From: Harmothoe impar
Taxonomy: Eukaryota > Annelida > Polychaeta > Phyllodocida > Polynoidae
Direction of reading: 5' to 3'
Length of the DNA stretch: 64,000 bases
Assembly: GCA_947462335.1 (NCBI GenBank)
Contig: OX381716.1
Location: 8,070,861-8,134,860, forward strand
Shown here: one piece after another, positions 10,919 to 21,031 of the stretch
Layout of the letters: every line of letters begins with the position of its first letter
Numbering within the stretch: position 1 is the stretch's first letter
The notes under the pieces: model-generated
What the model was told of the DNA's origin: nothing
Databases searched by the model: none
The model's input: only the letters and a program-made list of their open reading frames with translations
Position numbers and translations under genes: made by a program

Positions 10919-12455
10919 CTAACCATCAACAACCATCCACACAATTGTATCTCCCGGGTGGTGTGAAAAGAAATTGGATCGCCTATAAACATAGGTCATG
11001 CCGGTCAGCTTGGTCTGTGTGGGAAAACCAAAGGCAGTGAATTTATATGCAAAAAGCTCACGCAACTTAATAGCAGCAGGTTGACTTAAATGAAGTCGGT
11101 CATGGACAAACATGTTTGCAACAGGATGACCATGCAATAAAACAACTTTAAAGGATGGGATGAAGTAAGGAAATGCATTTGTAAGAGCAGTGTTGAGTAA
11201 CTTAATTTTCTGAGAAGTAAATGCAACATCACAAAGTCGAGGCAGAATACTGGAAACAATGAATTTGCTGTTTGGATAAAAAGATGAGGCACAAGCGATC
11301 AACTCAGTTAACAAATCAACAATCTCTTTCGAAGAGTTAACAGAAAGGTTGTTGGTGCCAACATGAAAAATAATACATGAATACTGAGAAAAAACTCTTG
11401 AATCATGTGAAATTATAGAAATAATATCTTCAACCTTGGCACCCCGGTAACAAAATATGTCTGTATCATTCAGGTGCCTTACATTCCTAATTATTGAGTC
11501 CCCAATGATGGCTCGAGAAGACATCATCTGTAAATGAGATGAATAATAAATAGGAGTTAACATACGAGTAATAAATGAAAAACAAATCATTTTATACCTG
11601 ATCCCTAAGACTCATGAGCATCTTCGCAAAAATATCCCTGCCCTTCCCATGAGACCCAGTGCCCCAAAATGAATCTGGAACAGAGTGTATCAACTTTCTT
11701 CCTTTTGTGGATAGTAACTTGGACCTGAATTCAGGAACAGAATTGAACTTAATGTAAAGGAGATCTTCCATGATGGAGCACTTGACTGCATCCCATGAAG
11801 ATGGGTGACGCAAATGAAATGTAAGCCGCTTGGCATCTCCAGCCTTATAAGTATCCATAATATTGTCATATGTTGAGAAATCTTTGAAATGAAGACATTT
11901 TTGACATTGATATGCATGTTCAACAGATCGAAATGGGACACCTTGGAAAGTGATGGGGGTTGGCGAAATATAGAAATGTGACAAAATATCCTGAGGCCCT
12001 TGGACATTTAGTGGAGTGAAATAAGCATTGTTCTCATGTTATATTGTTATATGTGAACACCATGATGCAAACTGATGTAGTACATCGTCAGGCAGAGATG
12101 CATAGCGAATTTGAGCCCATTCTATGGCCTTCTGCTGGCACTTTTTGATATTGTGGGATGGCATCATGGCAAGTGCCGCAGATCTGGTAGTTTGCAAGAT
12201 GGAGTGAAGGTGGGATGATAATGCACTTTGCAGTTCATGAGGTGGCGCTGTTGACTTGGATTCTAACAAACTTTGAAATTCTGGGCTAACATAGCTTTCA
12301 TCGATGAAATCATACCAACAGGAAGTCAAAACAAAAGAAGAGTCTTGTAGCTGGTGTAAGTGATGAAAGTTTTGCAATGCCTTGAACAGAAGCTTGGTGA
12401 AGGATGGAACAGAAGATTTTGCTTGTGTCTTCAAGAATATTTTGGAGCGCGGCAT
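10919..12455 (-). CDS. Helitron accessory protein: unknown N-domain, NADAR, SGNH hydrolase
   Basis: Reads from ATG 12455 (MPRSKIFLKTQ). The first 138 codons are unrecognised, and a single in-frame TAA follows at 12039-12041. The same frame then continues through PLNVQGPQDILSHFYISP and SVEHAYQCQK to DSFWGTGSHGKGRDIFAKML, the start, Glu-containing block and C-terminal signature of a NADAR domain. The exon ends at 11598. A 70-nt intron (11528-11597; CAG|GTATAA to TTTACAG|ATG) keeps phase 0 and joins an SGNH hydrolase with IIGDSIIRN (nucleophile Ser), HVGTNN (block III) and HDRLHLS (Asp/His), stopping at 10919. NADAR members hydrolyse N-glycosidic bonds of ADP-ribosylated guanine or riboflavin intermediates. 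SGNH hydrolases are esterases, known from CR1 ORF1 proteins. The substrate here is unknown. A splice acceptor at 12463-12465 (AAATCTCAG|GT) could add an upstream exon. The TAA means either decay, readthrough or a start after it. Confidence 0.75.
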
Positions 12456-12465
12456 GGCCAGACCT

Positions 12466-13211
12466 GAGATTTAAAAGAAAGGTACAATTAAATAATTTAT
12501 TCAATATATCATTGGATGAAATAAGGGAACATAGTCATGTGTTTTATATCTGCGATAATCAGGACCTATCACCTGTTGTCCTTCTTTTGGCCAGTGCCTT
12601 CAGTACTAGAATAATTGTCAAACCTGAAATAGATGTAATGAAACAGAAGCATATATGTTATTTATTGCTATACAGGACCTGGGGGTGTAAAGAGAGTAAG
12701 GTTGTTTATACTATAAAGTGTATAACTTTGGATAAAGTAATGCTAATTCTTTTTTCATCAGAGACATTGAAATCATATAACAGAAAGTGGCTATAGATTG
12801 AATCTAAATTGACATTGATTTGGAAACTGAATGGTGTAATTCGGAAAAGGTAGAGATTTTCCCAGCAAGCACTCAAATAATATAACATATTCAAAAAAGC
12901 TGTAATTCATATATCAAATGAGATTGTTAGCTGACAGCAACGTAAACTCTCTTATAAATTAAACTTGTGACCTGTAAATGAATGAAGGGCAAATGATAGT
13001 TAGATGCATGTACATATGATTATTATTTGTCCTCTCAACCTTAAAAGAAAATAAGAGTTAGAAATAGCAGAGAAATATTAACATGAACCAAGCACCTTGA
13101 AAATAAATAGTTTTTTTTCCCCTGAAAATAAGTAGTATTATAAGACATGCAAGTAGTGATTAACAAATTGCAAAAGGTCAAGTGCCAAATGATAGAAACC
13201 ATACTTTGGAA
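12466..13211. other. Gap between Helitron genes
   Basis: About 750 bp between the stop of the Rep/helicase gene and the accessory gene start. Frames here overlap on both strands and match nothing. It could hold an intron or a 5' exon of the accessory gene, since its start sits 8 bp after a good acceptor. No donor could be chosen with confidence. Confidence 0.4.
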
Positions 13212-16200
13212 TTATTCTTCTAAGTTGTTTTTCTGGTGCAAACGGTTCATTTCCTCATCAACAGATTTGCACACCATTTTAACAGAGTCTGAATTAAAAT
13301 CTATTAGGTAAAGGCCCTGCAGAGAAGTAATTCGACTCAGTGCTACATATGCCTGTCCTTCAGCAAAAACTTGACATCCTAAATCTATCACTGCACTGTC
13401 TAAAGTTAGTCCCTGTACTTTATGAATGCTTGACGCCCATGAAAGAGTAAGTGGAAATTGGGTTCGCTGCAACAATGTGGCATTCTTCCCATAGAAATAA
13501 GCAGACATGGGTTCAATGGAAACTGAGGAATGTGAGCAGTCAGCCTTTGAAACATTCCCAACTGTACTGTCAAAAAACTTTACATCAACTGAATCTGGCA
13601 TTAAGTCTTTTTCATTCCAGTTAATAGCGGTGATAACCCCTCTTGCTCCATTTACACGGCCCTCAGATGTATTTATATTCCTTCGCAGCATGACAACTGC
13701 ACCAATACCAAAACTGAATATTTTTAAGAGCCCAGCACAGTCTCTGTCATCATCAGGCAGTAGTGACTCAGGAACCTTAGCATTTCTATTGAAATATTTG
13801 CCAGTAATTGTGTCCTGTACCATCACATGCTGTGCTGAAACATTATAAACATTTGTTTTTGAACTGAGAATATGAAGCATGTCAAGGTTATGCTTGTCGC
13901 ATTGTTTGATTCTAGGGAATAAATAAAGTGGTGGACTCTCATCAGAGGAAGGTGCAGATCTAATAACTCTGCTTAAAAGTATATCTATATCATCATCTGT
14001 TGGAGTACCAGTTCTTACTCTGTTGAGTATATCTCGATAAATAATATCACCTTTTTGACGCTCAACTGTAGTTAGTTCTATAAGTGAAAAGTAATCTCGC
14101 CAAAGATGTTTACACAGTGCAGTTTTTATGTGCTTAGAGTAAACAGACTGTCCTTTCACCGGTGGTAGCTGATAGAAATCCCCAACAACTAGCAGATTGA
14201 GATTGCCAAAAGGTACTGAGGGATCAAGTATTCCAAATATTTCATTCAACCTGAGACTTACATGTTGAAGGGTCTCATATGATACCATACTTATTTCATC
14301 TATTATTAGCGTACTAACAGATTTCCAAAATGTCCTCATTGCATGTAATCTTTCCCCAGATAATGGTAAATATTTTGCTCTAGAACGCTTGTTACCTGTA
14401 TTATTTTCAACTGGAAGGTTTAAAGCTCTGTGGAGAGTTATACCTCCAATGTTAAAGGCAGCAACTCCGGTAGGAGCAGTGGTTATGGATGGATTGTCTG
14501 AATCCGACATTCTATGTATTAACTCCTGGATGACAGAAACAACATGACTCTTCCCTGTACCTCCTGGTCCACTCATGAATAAATGAAAGGGATCTGGGTG
14601 TGGTTGTGTTGGATCTCTTTTATAGCTAGCTACTAATGATAGATGTTCTTTGACAAAATCATAAACCTTCCTCTGCTGAATATTCAAACCATTAACAGCC
14701 CTCAAATAAGCCTCATCCGTCATTTTAGTTTTCCTGAATAAAAGAATATCTTCACCTTCTTTCAGACCAACTTCAATTTCTAGAGCTGTAGCTTCATTTA
14801 CCTCATTGGGCTGATCTAGATTGTCATCTAAACGCTCACCCCCTAAGACATCGAATACTGACAGTTCGGGTGGTTGATGTTCATTTCTTTCTAGATCGTT
14901 ATCTAGAGCTTCAATATTTGGGGCGACTACTGGTGCTATATAATTATTTGTGACTATGTCATTAAGGTTTCTTATTTGATTCACAGCATTCTCTAGCTCA
15001 TAGGAAAATGATGGTGCATGTGGAGAGTTGGACAGTTTATCACAATAAGCCTTCTCTGCTGTGGAATAACCTGAAATTAAATCTTGCTCATTGCGCCATG
15101 GAACCCGCAGAATTAATTGGGAATAAAAGTACATGTCACCATGCTTCTCAGGGGTCAATTTTGGGGTTCTTATAATGGCTGCATGGCGCCGTTTGTGTAT
15201 GAACCCATTACCATTTAAAAGAGGGATGGAAACAGATGTCTCAGAGCTAGTGGAATAGTTTGCCACAAAATCAAAAAGTGACATATTTTCAAAATTAATT
15301 TCCTTTGGCCGATTGCTGTAACGATCATATACGTTTTTAACAAATACATTTGTGCTTTCATCATCACGGTCATTGAGGTGATATGCAGGCAACAGCAGCC
15401 TGGTTCTAAGCTGGCTCGGGCGTACATCTAAATATAACACAACTACACTAGCAGACTTTAGAGGAAGAGAACACATTTTGAATGCTGCTTCTTGGGCACT
15501 CAACTGGCGATGGGTTAAAACGGTACTGCATGTTTTCATAACTTTAGAACGGAAAGTTGCATCTGGGGCCATTTTTTCTTGAACTTCAGTGAGAGCTCTT
15601 TTTAAACTGTCAGCCTCACCTTTACATATATACCCACAGACATACTTGGCAGTACCATAAACCGAGCCAATGAACTGAAGATCCATGTTCGCATTCCAAA
15701 TGGACAGAATTGTCGGATTATACGGGTTGATGAATTCATTTCCAATATCCCGTTTCAATGTGTAGCACTTAGGGTTTGTTAAAATGTCTACTTTGGATTT
15801 AAGTATAGTTGTTTTTGATGGTGCCTGGGGGAAATCAAAGCGACACTTTTCTTTACCATGAGAAAAGCGTTTACATGTGTGAGTGTGGCTATGGGTTTGA
15901 AGGCGCATCACTTTGTTTCGCAGCTGAATGTCCTCTTCTACAGTTGGAACATGGGTGCTAATGTATCTATCAATAAAAGCTGGGGCATCTCTGATGCCCT
16001 CATCTGTCGCTATATCCGGTGCCCCTTTCACCCACCAGAGGGAGTGGATGTGCGGGGAACCTCTCATCTGGAACTCCACCCTCCAGAAATAACTTGAGAT
16101 CTCACCTAATGGTTGACTGTCAGATAAAATAACTGTTTTAACAAATTCAGAAAATCTATGGGAAAAGTGTCTTGCAGTAGCTATTGGATTGTTATTCATA

Positions 16201-19200
16201 AGTTGGACTTTAACATGCTTAGGCATAGACTGAACATCCTCTAGTGAAGATGGCATGCCTTCTGTTTTGCAAAGAACAATCATAAGATCTTCCCAGTTCA
16301 TATCATTTGCAGATAATGTGAGAAACCATGTTGGTGGACCTTTTTGGCGAATCATAGCAAGTAAATCAAATCTAACGGAATTCCAATATCCTGGGGTACC
16401 GCGGATAGTGCGCAAGCACCCAAGATAGTTTTCAGGTAGGTCAGGATTATTTGCTATGTCTTTTCGGATCTGACCTGCAGTTAATGGTTTAGTTCTTGTG
16501 GATGTTGTTGATGGACGTTTTTTCATAGCTATTGAGATGTTGTCAGACAGAAGTTTCTTTTCTAAAATATTAGTTGCCCAGAATAAGTAGGGTAAGTTGG
16601 AGCTGAACCTTTTTTCGGATGATAGCAATCTTGACTGAAAATATTTAAGGTGAGTAAGCTTCACAGGTCGTGGATAAAGCAAACCATTTCTACCATGAGG
16701 GAAGAGATCAGCAAATGCAGATTCTTCTATTGTTACTTCTTTGAAAGAATTAAGTGGTTTCTGTTTGTTCCACTTCATTTCTACTTTTGGTAGGGCTTTT
16801 TCCCCACATACCTTTTCCTTGAAATTAATATTAGGGAGGCTTGGAATGTCTAAGGTAACACTTGTCTCTAAAAGGGGTACATCATCACCTGGCATTTCAG
16901 TTGTTTCTATACAGTCACCTTCTAACTGAATTATTGTTGGTTGAACCTCTGGTAAATAATATACATTAGTGTTTTTGTACATTGGGTTATTTTTACTGAG
17001 CCATAAAAGAGCTGCCCTAACTTTTGCCATGTCAGCCTTATATTCTTTTGGTATAGCATTACTGCCTGGGGTTTGGATGATAACAATATTTGAATCATTA
17101 ATATTTTCCTTACTCATCATGTCCTCAAGTATAAAAGGGAAATTAATCACCTGCCCTTGCATGGCTTTTTGGCCATGTGGCAACAAAATTAGCTTCATAT
17201 AAGGATGGACTTGACATATGAGCCTACGTTCTATGGAATTTAAAACTTCCAATTCTTTGGGGACAGGAGGAAGTTGCAAGTTATTTAACAAACATTGTGG
17301 TGGCATTTTCCCAGACTTTAATTTGTTATGACATGGGTTGCATACTGTGAATTCTTTAGATGTAATTAAAGAATCCAATCTTTTCAACACATACTCAGGT
17401 GCAGTTTCTTTTGTGTATGTGTTTAATGTAGTAGATGGATAAAATAGCTTGGTACATGAGACACATGCAATAGTTGCTGCTACAGTAACTAACTGGTTGA
17501 ATATTTCTTGTGTCACACTTAAAGGAACCTTTTTTGGTGGACGCTTGGCTGTGGGGACTGGGATTTCATCTTTTTTGGGTATCTTAGCTGATATTGGGTC
17601 TATGACAACCTCATTTGAAACTATGTCAGGAAGGGAATTCTCAGAGTAGGTGGGTGCACCAGAACAGTACATTTCAGAAGTCAGTATATTTGGGTCAGTA
17701 AAAATATGAGCATCAATGTGTACATTGTGTGACATGTTAGCATCCTCGGCATCTAGGATATATTCTTGCTTTTTTGCATGTACTACCTTGGTACTTTTGG
17801 GTTTGTCATTAGTGCTGAAGTAAGTGTGATCTTGCCTTTTAGTTGAAGTGAGTGATTTCTTTGTGCGTACCCGCTTTGGTTTTGTATTTTTGGAGTCGCT
17901 TTGTTTGCTCTTAATGCACTCACTTTCAATGTCAGCAATATCCACCTTTGCTTTTGGTGACTGAACAGCCTTCATATCGCTTTGTGGGGACAAAACATGC
18001 TCATAGTTTGTAGACTTTGCCTTGTTTGTTTCATTGGAATGATATTCTGGAAGAGTACTATCAATGTGATCTGTTTTTCTGAAAGGCATGTCAGCTGGTT
18101 TTGTAGCAGTCTGCATTCGGGTAGCATTTCGGTTTTCATTCTGATCAGTATGGATTTCCTGAAACTCTACATTAACCTTGGGAAAAGAAACAGTATCTAA
18201 ATTTGCTTCTTCAACTTTGGTGAATTTAGGTTTTTTAGGTGGAACACAATACTTGTAACTGACATTGTTTTTGGCTTTCGTTAGGATGAATGGTGCTATG
18301 GGACTGTCTGGTCCCTTGACCAGCACATCTTGGTCTTTATCCTGATGAGTCTGAGTGTGAGTGTGAGCTTCATGAAACTCTGTATGGACCTTTGACATTG
18401 GTTGTTTGATGTGTGTAAATGTAGCTTTTGTTTGTGAAACATTATCCTTGTGACGGGAGTTTTGTTTGGCTTTCTTTGTGATAAATCGCACTTTGGTGGC
18501 ATGTGTACGTTTACGTGTGGTATTTTGGCTTTTTTCAGGTGTGTTCTGGAGGGAAGGCCATTGCTCTGTATCATTAAGGTTAAACTCTTCTGGAGGCACT
18601 TTGCATTGCAGATGTTCAGGCCTTTGCCAATCTTTAGGGGAAGAAGAAGTATTGGCAGTCAAGTCTACCATTTGAGGTTTTTGGAGTGGCACTTCGGAGG
18701 TGTTTGTGTGTTGGTGAGACTCTTTAGTGGCCACTTTCAATTTTGGATGTTCAGGGATTTGACATACTTTAGGGGAAGAATTACTGGCAGTCAAATCAAC
18801 CATTTGGGGTCGTTGGAGTGGTACACTTGGTTTAGGGGCAACGCATATGCATTGACCATTTGAGGGAAGAATGGCACTGTAATGGTCAGATAAATGATGA
18901 ATGGAGACGTAGGGCACTTTGGGAGCATCATTTGTTCTAAATAGAGGGAGAAAATGAGTCCACTTCATTTGCCCTCCATACATGCAGTACACATAGATTG
19001 GGCACTGCAGCATGGTGGCCATGGCAATGATTTCAGCCGTCCCTCCCCAAGACTCAACAGCCCCATTCGTCTTTGACATCTGATAAACATAAATGTCCCA
19101 TCGTCTCTCAATGAAGGAATGAAAAGTAGATTTGTTCGCACTTATAAAGGACAGAACAGACCTACGGATAGGAGCATGGAACTGTTCATGGCCGAAAAGG

Positions 19201-19370
19201 AACCTTGAAACAGAACGGAATAAACAGTTCCCATCCCCAGCTATGCTGACTACTCTGAATTGGTCATCTAGAGCAAAACTTTGAGAATGACCATTGGGTT
19301 GGATGGCATCTGCTTTAACTGAGAACAGTTGAGCAATATCATTGGCATTGGTACAGATGCAGTTTGCCAT
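13212..19370 (-). CDS. Helitron OTU-Rep-helicase polyprotein
   Basis: An uninterrupted 2052-residue frame whose ATG is in strong context (AACCATGG). Residues ~38-168 are an OTU cysteine-protease domain: GDGNCLFR with Cys49, WGGTAEIIAMA, and SDHY with His163. A ~450-residue polar Lys/Thr/Ser-rich linker follows. From Cys636 comes a CxxC...CxxC region resembling DUF6570. The Helitron-like N region ends in a HUH-type site, SPHIHSLWW (His1107, His1109). The relaxase tyrosine motif is KYVCGYICK (Tyr1243, Tyr1247). A PIF1/RecD-type superfamily 1 helicase fills the C-terminus: GPGGTGKS (1601-1608), LIIDEISMVS, VVGDFYQLPP, and SSIHKVQGLTLDS near 1983. The protein would nick and unwind DNA for rolling-circle transposition. 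OTU may remove ubiquitin or process the polyprotein. All key residues seem intact, so this gene may be recently active. Confidence 0.95.
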   Translation of the reverse strand: MANCICTNANDIAQLFSVKADAIQPNGHSQSFALDDQFRVVSIAGDGNCLFRSVSRFLFGHEQFHAPIRRSVLSFISANKSTFHSFIERRWDIYVYQMSKTNGAVESWGGTAEIIAMATMLQCPIYVYCMYGGQMKWTHFLPLFRTNDAPKVPYVSIHHLSDHYSAILPSNGQCICVAPKPSVPLQRPQMVDLTASNSSPKVCQIPEHPKLKVATKESHQHTNTSEVPLQKPQMVDLTANTSSSPKDWQRPEHLQCKVPPEEFNLNDTEQWPSLQNTPEKSQNTTRKRTHATKVRFITKKAKQNSRHKDNVSQTKATFTHIKQPMSKVHTEFHEAHTHTQTHQDKDQDVLVKGPDSPIAPFILTKAKNNVSYKYCVPPKKPKFTKVEEANLDTVSFPKVNVEFQEIHTDQNENRNATRMQTATKPADMPFRKTDHIDSTLPEYHSNETNKAKSTNYEHVLSPQSDMKAVQSPKAKVDIADIESECIKSKQSDSKNTKPKRVRTKKSLTSTKRQDHTYFSTNDKPKSTKVVHAKKQEYILDAEDANMSHNVHIDAHIFTDPNILTSEMYCSGAPTYSENSLPDIVSNEVVIDPISAKIPKKDEIPVPTAKRPPKKVPLSVTQEIFNQLVTVAATIACVSCTKLFYPSTTLNTYTKETAPEYVLKRLDSLITSKEFTVCNPCHNKLKSGKMPPQCLLNNLQLPPVPKELEVLNSIERRLICQVHPYMKLILLPHGQKAMQGQVINFPFILEDMMSKENINDSNIVIIQTPGSNAIPKEYKADMAKVRAALLWLSKNNPMYKNTNVYYLPEVQPTIIQLEGDCIETTEMPGDDVPLLETSVTLDIPSLPNINFKEKVCGEKALPKVEMKWNKQKPLNSFKEVTIEESAFADLFPHGRNGLLYPRPVKLTHLKYFQSRLLSSEKRFSSNLPYLFWATNILEKKLLSDNISIAMKKRPSTTSTRTKPLTAGQIRKDIANNPDLPENYLGCLRTIRGTPGYWNSVRFDLLAMIRQKGPPTWFLTLSANDMNWEDLMIVLCKTEGMPSSLEDVQSMPKHVKVQLMNNNPIATARHFSHRFSEFVKTVILSDSQPLGEISSYFWRVEFQMRGSPHIHSLWWVKGAPDIATDEGIRDAPAFIDRYISTHVPTVEEDIQLRNKVMRLQTHSHTHTCKRFSHGKEKCRFDFPQAPSKTTILKSKVDILTNPKCYTLKRDIGNEFINPYNPTILSIWNANMDLQFIGSVYGTAKYVCGYICKGEADSLKRALTEVQEKMAPDATFRSKVMKTCSTVLTHRQLSAQEAAFKMCSLPLKSASVVVLYLDVRPSQLRTRLLLPAYHLNDRDDESTNVFVKNVYDRYSNRPKEINFENMSLFDFVANYSTSSETSVSIPLLNGNGFIHKRRHAAIIRTPKLTPEKHGDMYFYSQLILRVPWRNEQDLISGYSTAEKAYCDKLSNSPHAPSFSYELENAVNQIRNLNDIVTNNYIAPVVAPNIEALDNDLERNEHQPPELSVFDVLGGERLDDNLDQPNEVNEATALEIEVGLKEGEDILLFRKTKMTDEAYLRAVNGLNIQQRKVYDFVKEHLSLVASYKRDPTQPHPDPFHLFMSGPGGTGKSHVVSVIQELIHRMSDSDNPSITTAPTGVAAFNIGGITLHRALNLPVENNTGNKRSRAKYLPLSGERLHAMRTFWKSVSTLIIDEISMVSYETLQHVSLRLNEIFGILDPSVPFGNLNLLVVGDFYQLPPVKGQSVYSKHIKTALCKHLWRDYFSLIELTTVERQKGDIIYRDILNRVRTGTPTDDDIDILLSRVIRSAPSSDESPPLYLFPRIKQCDKHNLDMLHILSSKTNVYNVSAQHVMVQDTITGKYFNRNAKVPESLLPDDDRDCAGLLKIFSFGIGAVVMLRRNINTSEGRVNGARGVITAINWNEKDLMPDSVDVKFFDSTVGNVSKADCSHSSVSIEPMSAYFYGKNATLLQRTQFPLTLSWASSIHKVQGLTLDSAVIDLGCQVFAEGQAYVALSRITSLQGLYLIDFNSDSVKMVCKSVDEEMNRLHQKNNLEE

Positions 19371-20314
19371 GGTTAGATATATTGAGGTTTAGAGCTTGAA
19401 ATGGTTTAAAATACCAAATCTAGTGCACTGATGTACTACAAAATGCTATTCTATAAACTAATATTAATCTGTAAATATGTACAATAATTTATATTACAGG
19501 CAATCACAGGTTTTCAACAGATAACAGATATGCAGTGAGAACAACAATATACAGAGACCAATACATGGGCCTTGCAGGTGATCACAAATTTTCAACAAAT
19601 CACAGACACCAATGATTTATATAAGTAGACAACAAATCTGCAGCTGATTTTCCAACAGTATATATTAGAGTTAATTTACTGAATGTTGAACAACTGTATA
19701 TATGATAAATACTATTGACATTTATGTGTTGTAAATATACACAATAAGATGCTGATGACTTTCAATATAATCCAGACAATGGAGCTATTATTTAAAGTTT
19801 TAGTAATTTCAAATAATTCACTTTATAATCCAACAGGTTATGAATTGATGTTGTTAACTGTTTGTCAATTACCTTAGCAAAGCAATTGAGGGCAGGTAGC
19901 GTGAACAGCAGGAAATTGAGCCAAGGAAGCTAACTGGGGTCTTTGCTGTATCTGGGACGAAACCTACATAAAGAATGAAGACATTTTTGTATTAGGTTTC
20001 CATGGGATGATTCACAGTTTTTCTCAAAGTGAGCCTAGGCAAAGCTTAGCCTGAAGCGACGAAGTGGGGGATTTGCAACATCTGATTAATACATTCAAGG
20101 CTCGATTCACGGGGAGTGCATTTACATTACTACAAAAACCTGGAAGATTATCTTAGAGTTATGGCAGATTTCTACACAATGCTGTAAAAGCTTTACTGAG
20201 GGGTCAAAATGGCCGATATCATGGTTATTTTCACATTCTCCATACACATAAAAGTGGATCAGTGCATTCCCAATGCAAGTCGACTAAATCTCTGTACGGA
20301 GAGTGCACTGTAAG
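19371..20314. other. Upstream region of Helitron gene
   Basis: AT-rich to about 19900, presumably holding the promoter and 5' end of the minus-strand Helitron. No clear TATA box or element terminus was identified. The stretch 20040-20300 is unrecognised. Confidence 0.4.
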
Positions 20315-20339
20315 TGACGTCACAGCTCCAGTGACGTCA
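20315..20339. promoter_or_regulatory. Pair of perfect CRE/ATF sites
   Basis: TGACGTCA occurs at 20315-20322 and again at 20332-20339, 17 bp apart. This octamer is the full CREB/ATF palindrome. Additional ACGTCAC and ACGTCGC half-site-like words follow to 20420. No gene start was found next to it. Confidence 0.5.
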
Positions 20340-20459
20340 CAGTCTTAGCGACACGACTACGTCGCTACCAAGCAATGTCGCTATGTCACCTAGAAACGTT
20401 ACTACGTCACCTAGCAGTGAAGTCGTGCAGGCCATGTTGTTTTCATTTGTGTTTGTGGT

Positions 20460-20600
20460 TAGAGTCGGTAGTAGTTTGCTGTCAGAGTCGGTAGTAGTTT
20501 GCAGGTACACAATGTGTATGAGGCTAGGTACATACAGGTAGGTAGGGGAGCCTGGAGCAGTCTGTTCACGATGTGTGTACTGCAGGGTACATACAGGTAT
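20460..20600 (+). repeat. Short direct repeat and first copy of ACACGATGTGTGT family
   Basis: AGAGTCGGTAGTAGTTTGC is duplicated at 20461 and 20484. It is followed by units containing CACGATGTGTGT and GGGTACATACAGGTA, which recur at 21040-21160 and 23210-23320. The unit is interrupted at 20601 by a MITE. Confidence 0.7.
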
Positions 20601-21031
20601 TAGGGATGTCATTGGTATCGAATTTTATGAGTTATCAGTTATTCACTATTTTGGTGTCGATTTAGGTAATATATCAGTTATTCATTATATAAAAAGAAGA
20701 GGTAGATTAGGCCACATTTTCTCAATTTTAGCTTACAGACACTGTCAAGATTTTTAATACAGACAATGAAATGAAAGAAAATCTTAATATTCTTATTTCT
20801 TGTGATAGAAATAAAAATAAAATTTGTAATATTTAGAATAACATTTTGTCTTTCACATTTTACTACCTAAATACCTTAATAATGGTCCGATTTACACGCA
20901 ATAAAAACTGACATAAAGCACAAAAAGAATCCAAGATGGCGGCGTATTGATACCCAGCAATTGTCGATTCAGTTATCCAATACATAAGAAATAGCGATAT
21001 ATCGATACCTGTGATACCAATGACATCCCTA
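20601..21031. mobile_element. hAT-type MITE with 8-bp target duplication
   Basis: A 431-bp element with perfect 19-bp terminal inverted repeats, TAGGGATGTCATTGGTATC at 20601-20619 and its complement at 21013-21031. It is flanked by identical 8-bp direct repeats ACAGGTAT (20593-20600 and 21032-21039). An 8-bp duplication with TAGGG-type ends is the mark of hAT transposons. The interior is AT-rich and has no long open frame, so it is nonautonomous. It sits in a copy of the GGGTACATACAGGTAT minisatellite, whose sequence resumes after the right flank. Confidence 0.92.
20932..20943 (+). promoter_or_regulatory. YY1-like motif inside hAT MITE
   Basis: CAAGATGGCGGC matches the strong YY1 consensus. 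It lies within the hAT-type MITE, so any related copies could spread a YY1 site. Confidence 0.4.

Larger units (their letters stand above)
10661..19400 (-). mobile_element. Autonomous Helitron-type element (coding core)
   Basis: Two minus-strand genes, a Rep/helicase and an accessory NADAR-SGNH gene, form a Helitron coding core. Ends are not resolved: I looked for 5'-TC and a hairpin followed by CTRR on the minus strand and found no convincing pair, so the coordinates only enclose the genes. The 194-bp array at 9165-10660 and the palindrome at 8534 may be part of its 3' region. An OTU domain in the Rep protein is reported in Helentron/Helitron2-type elements of animals. Confidence 0.8.
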
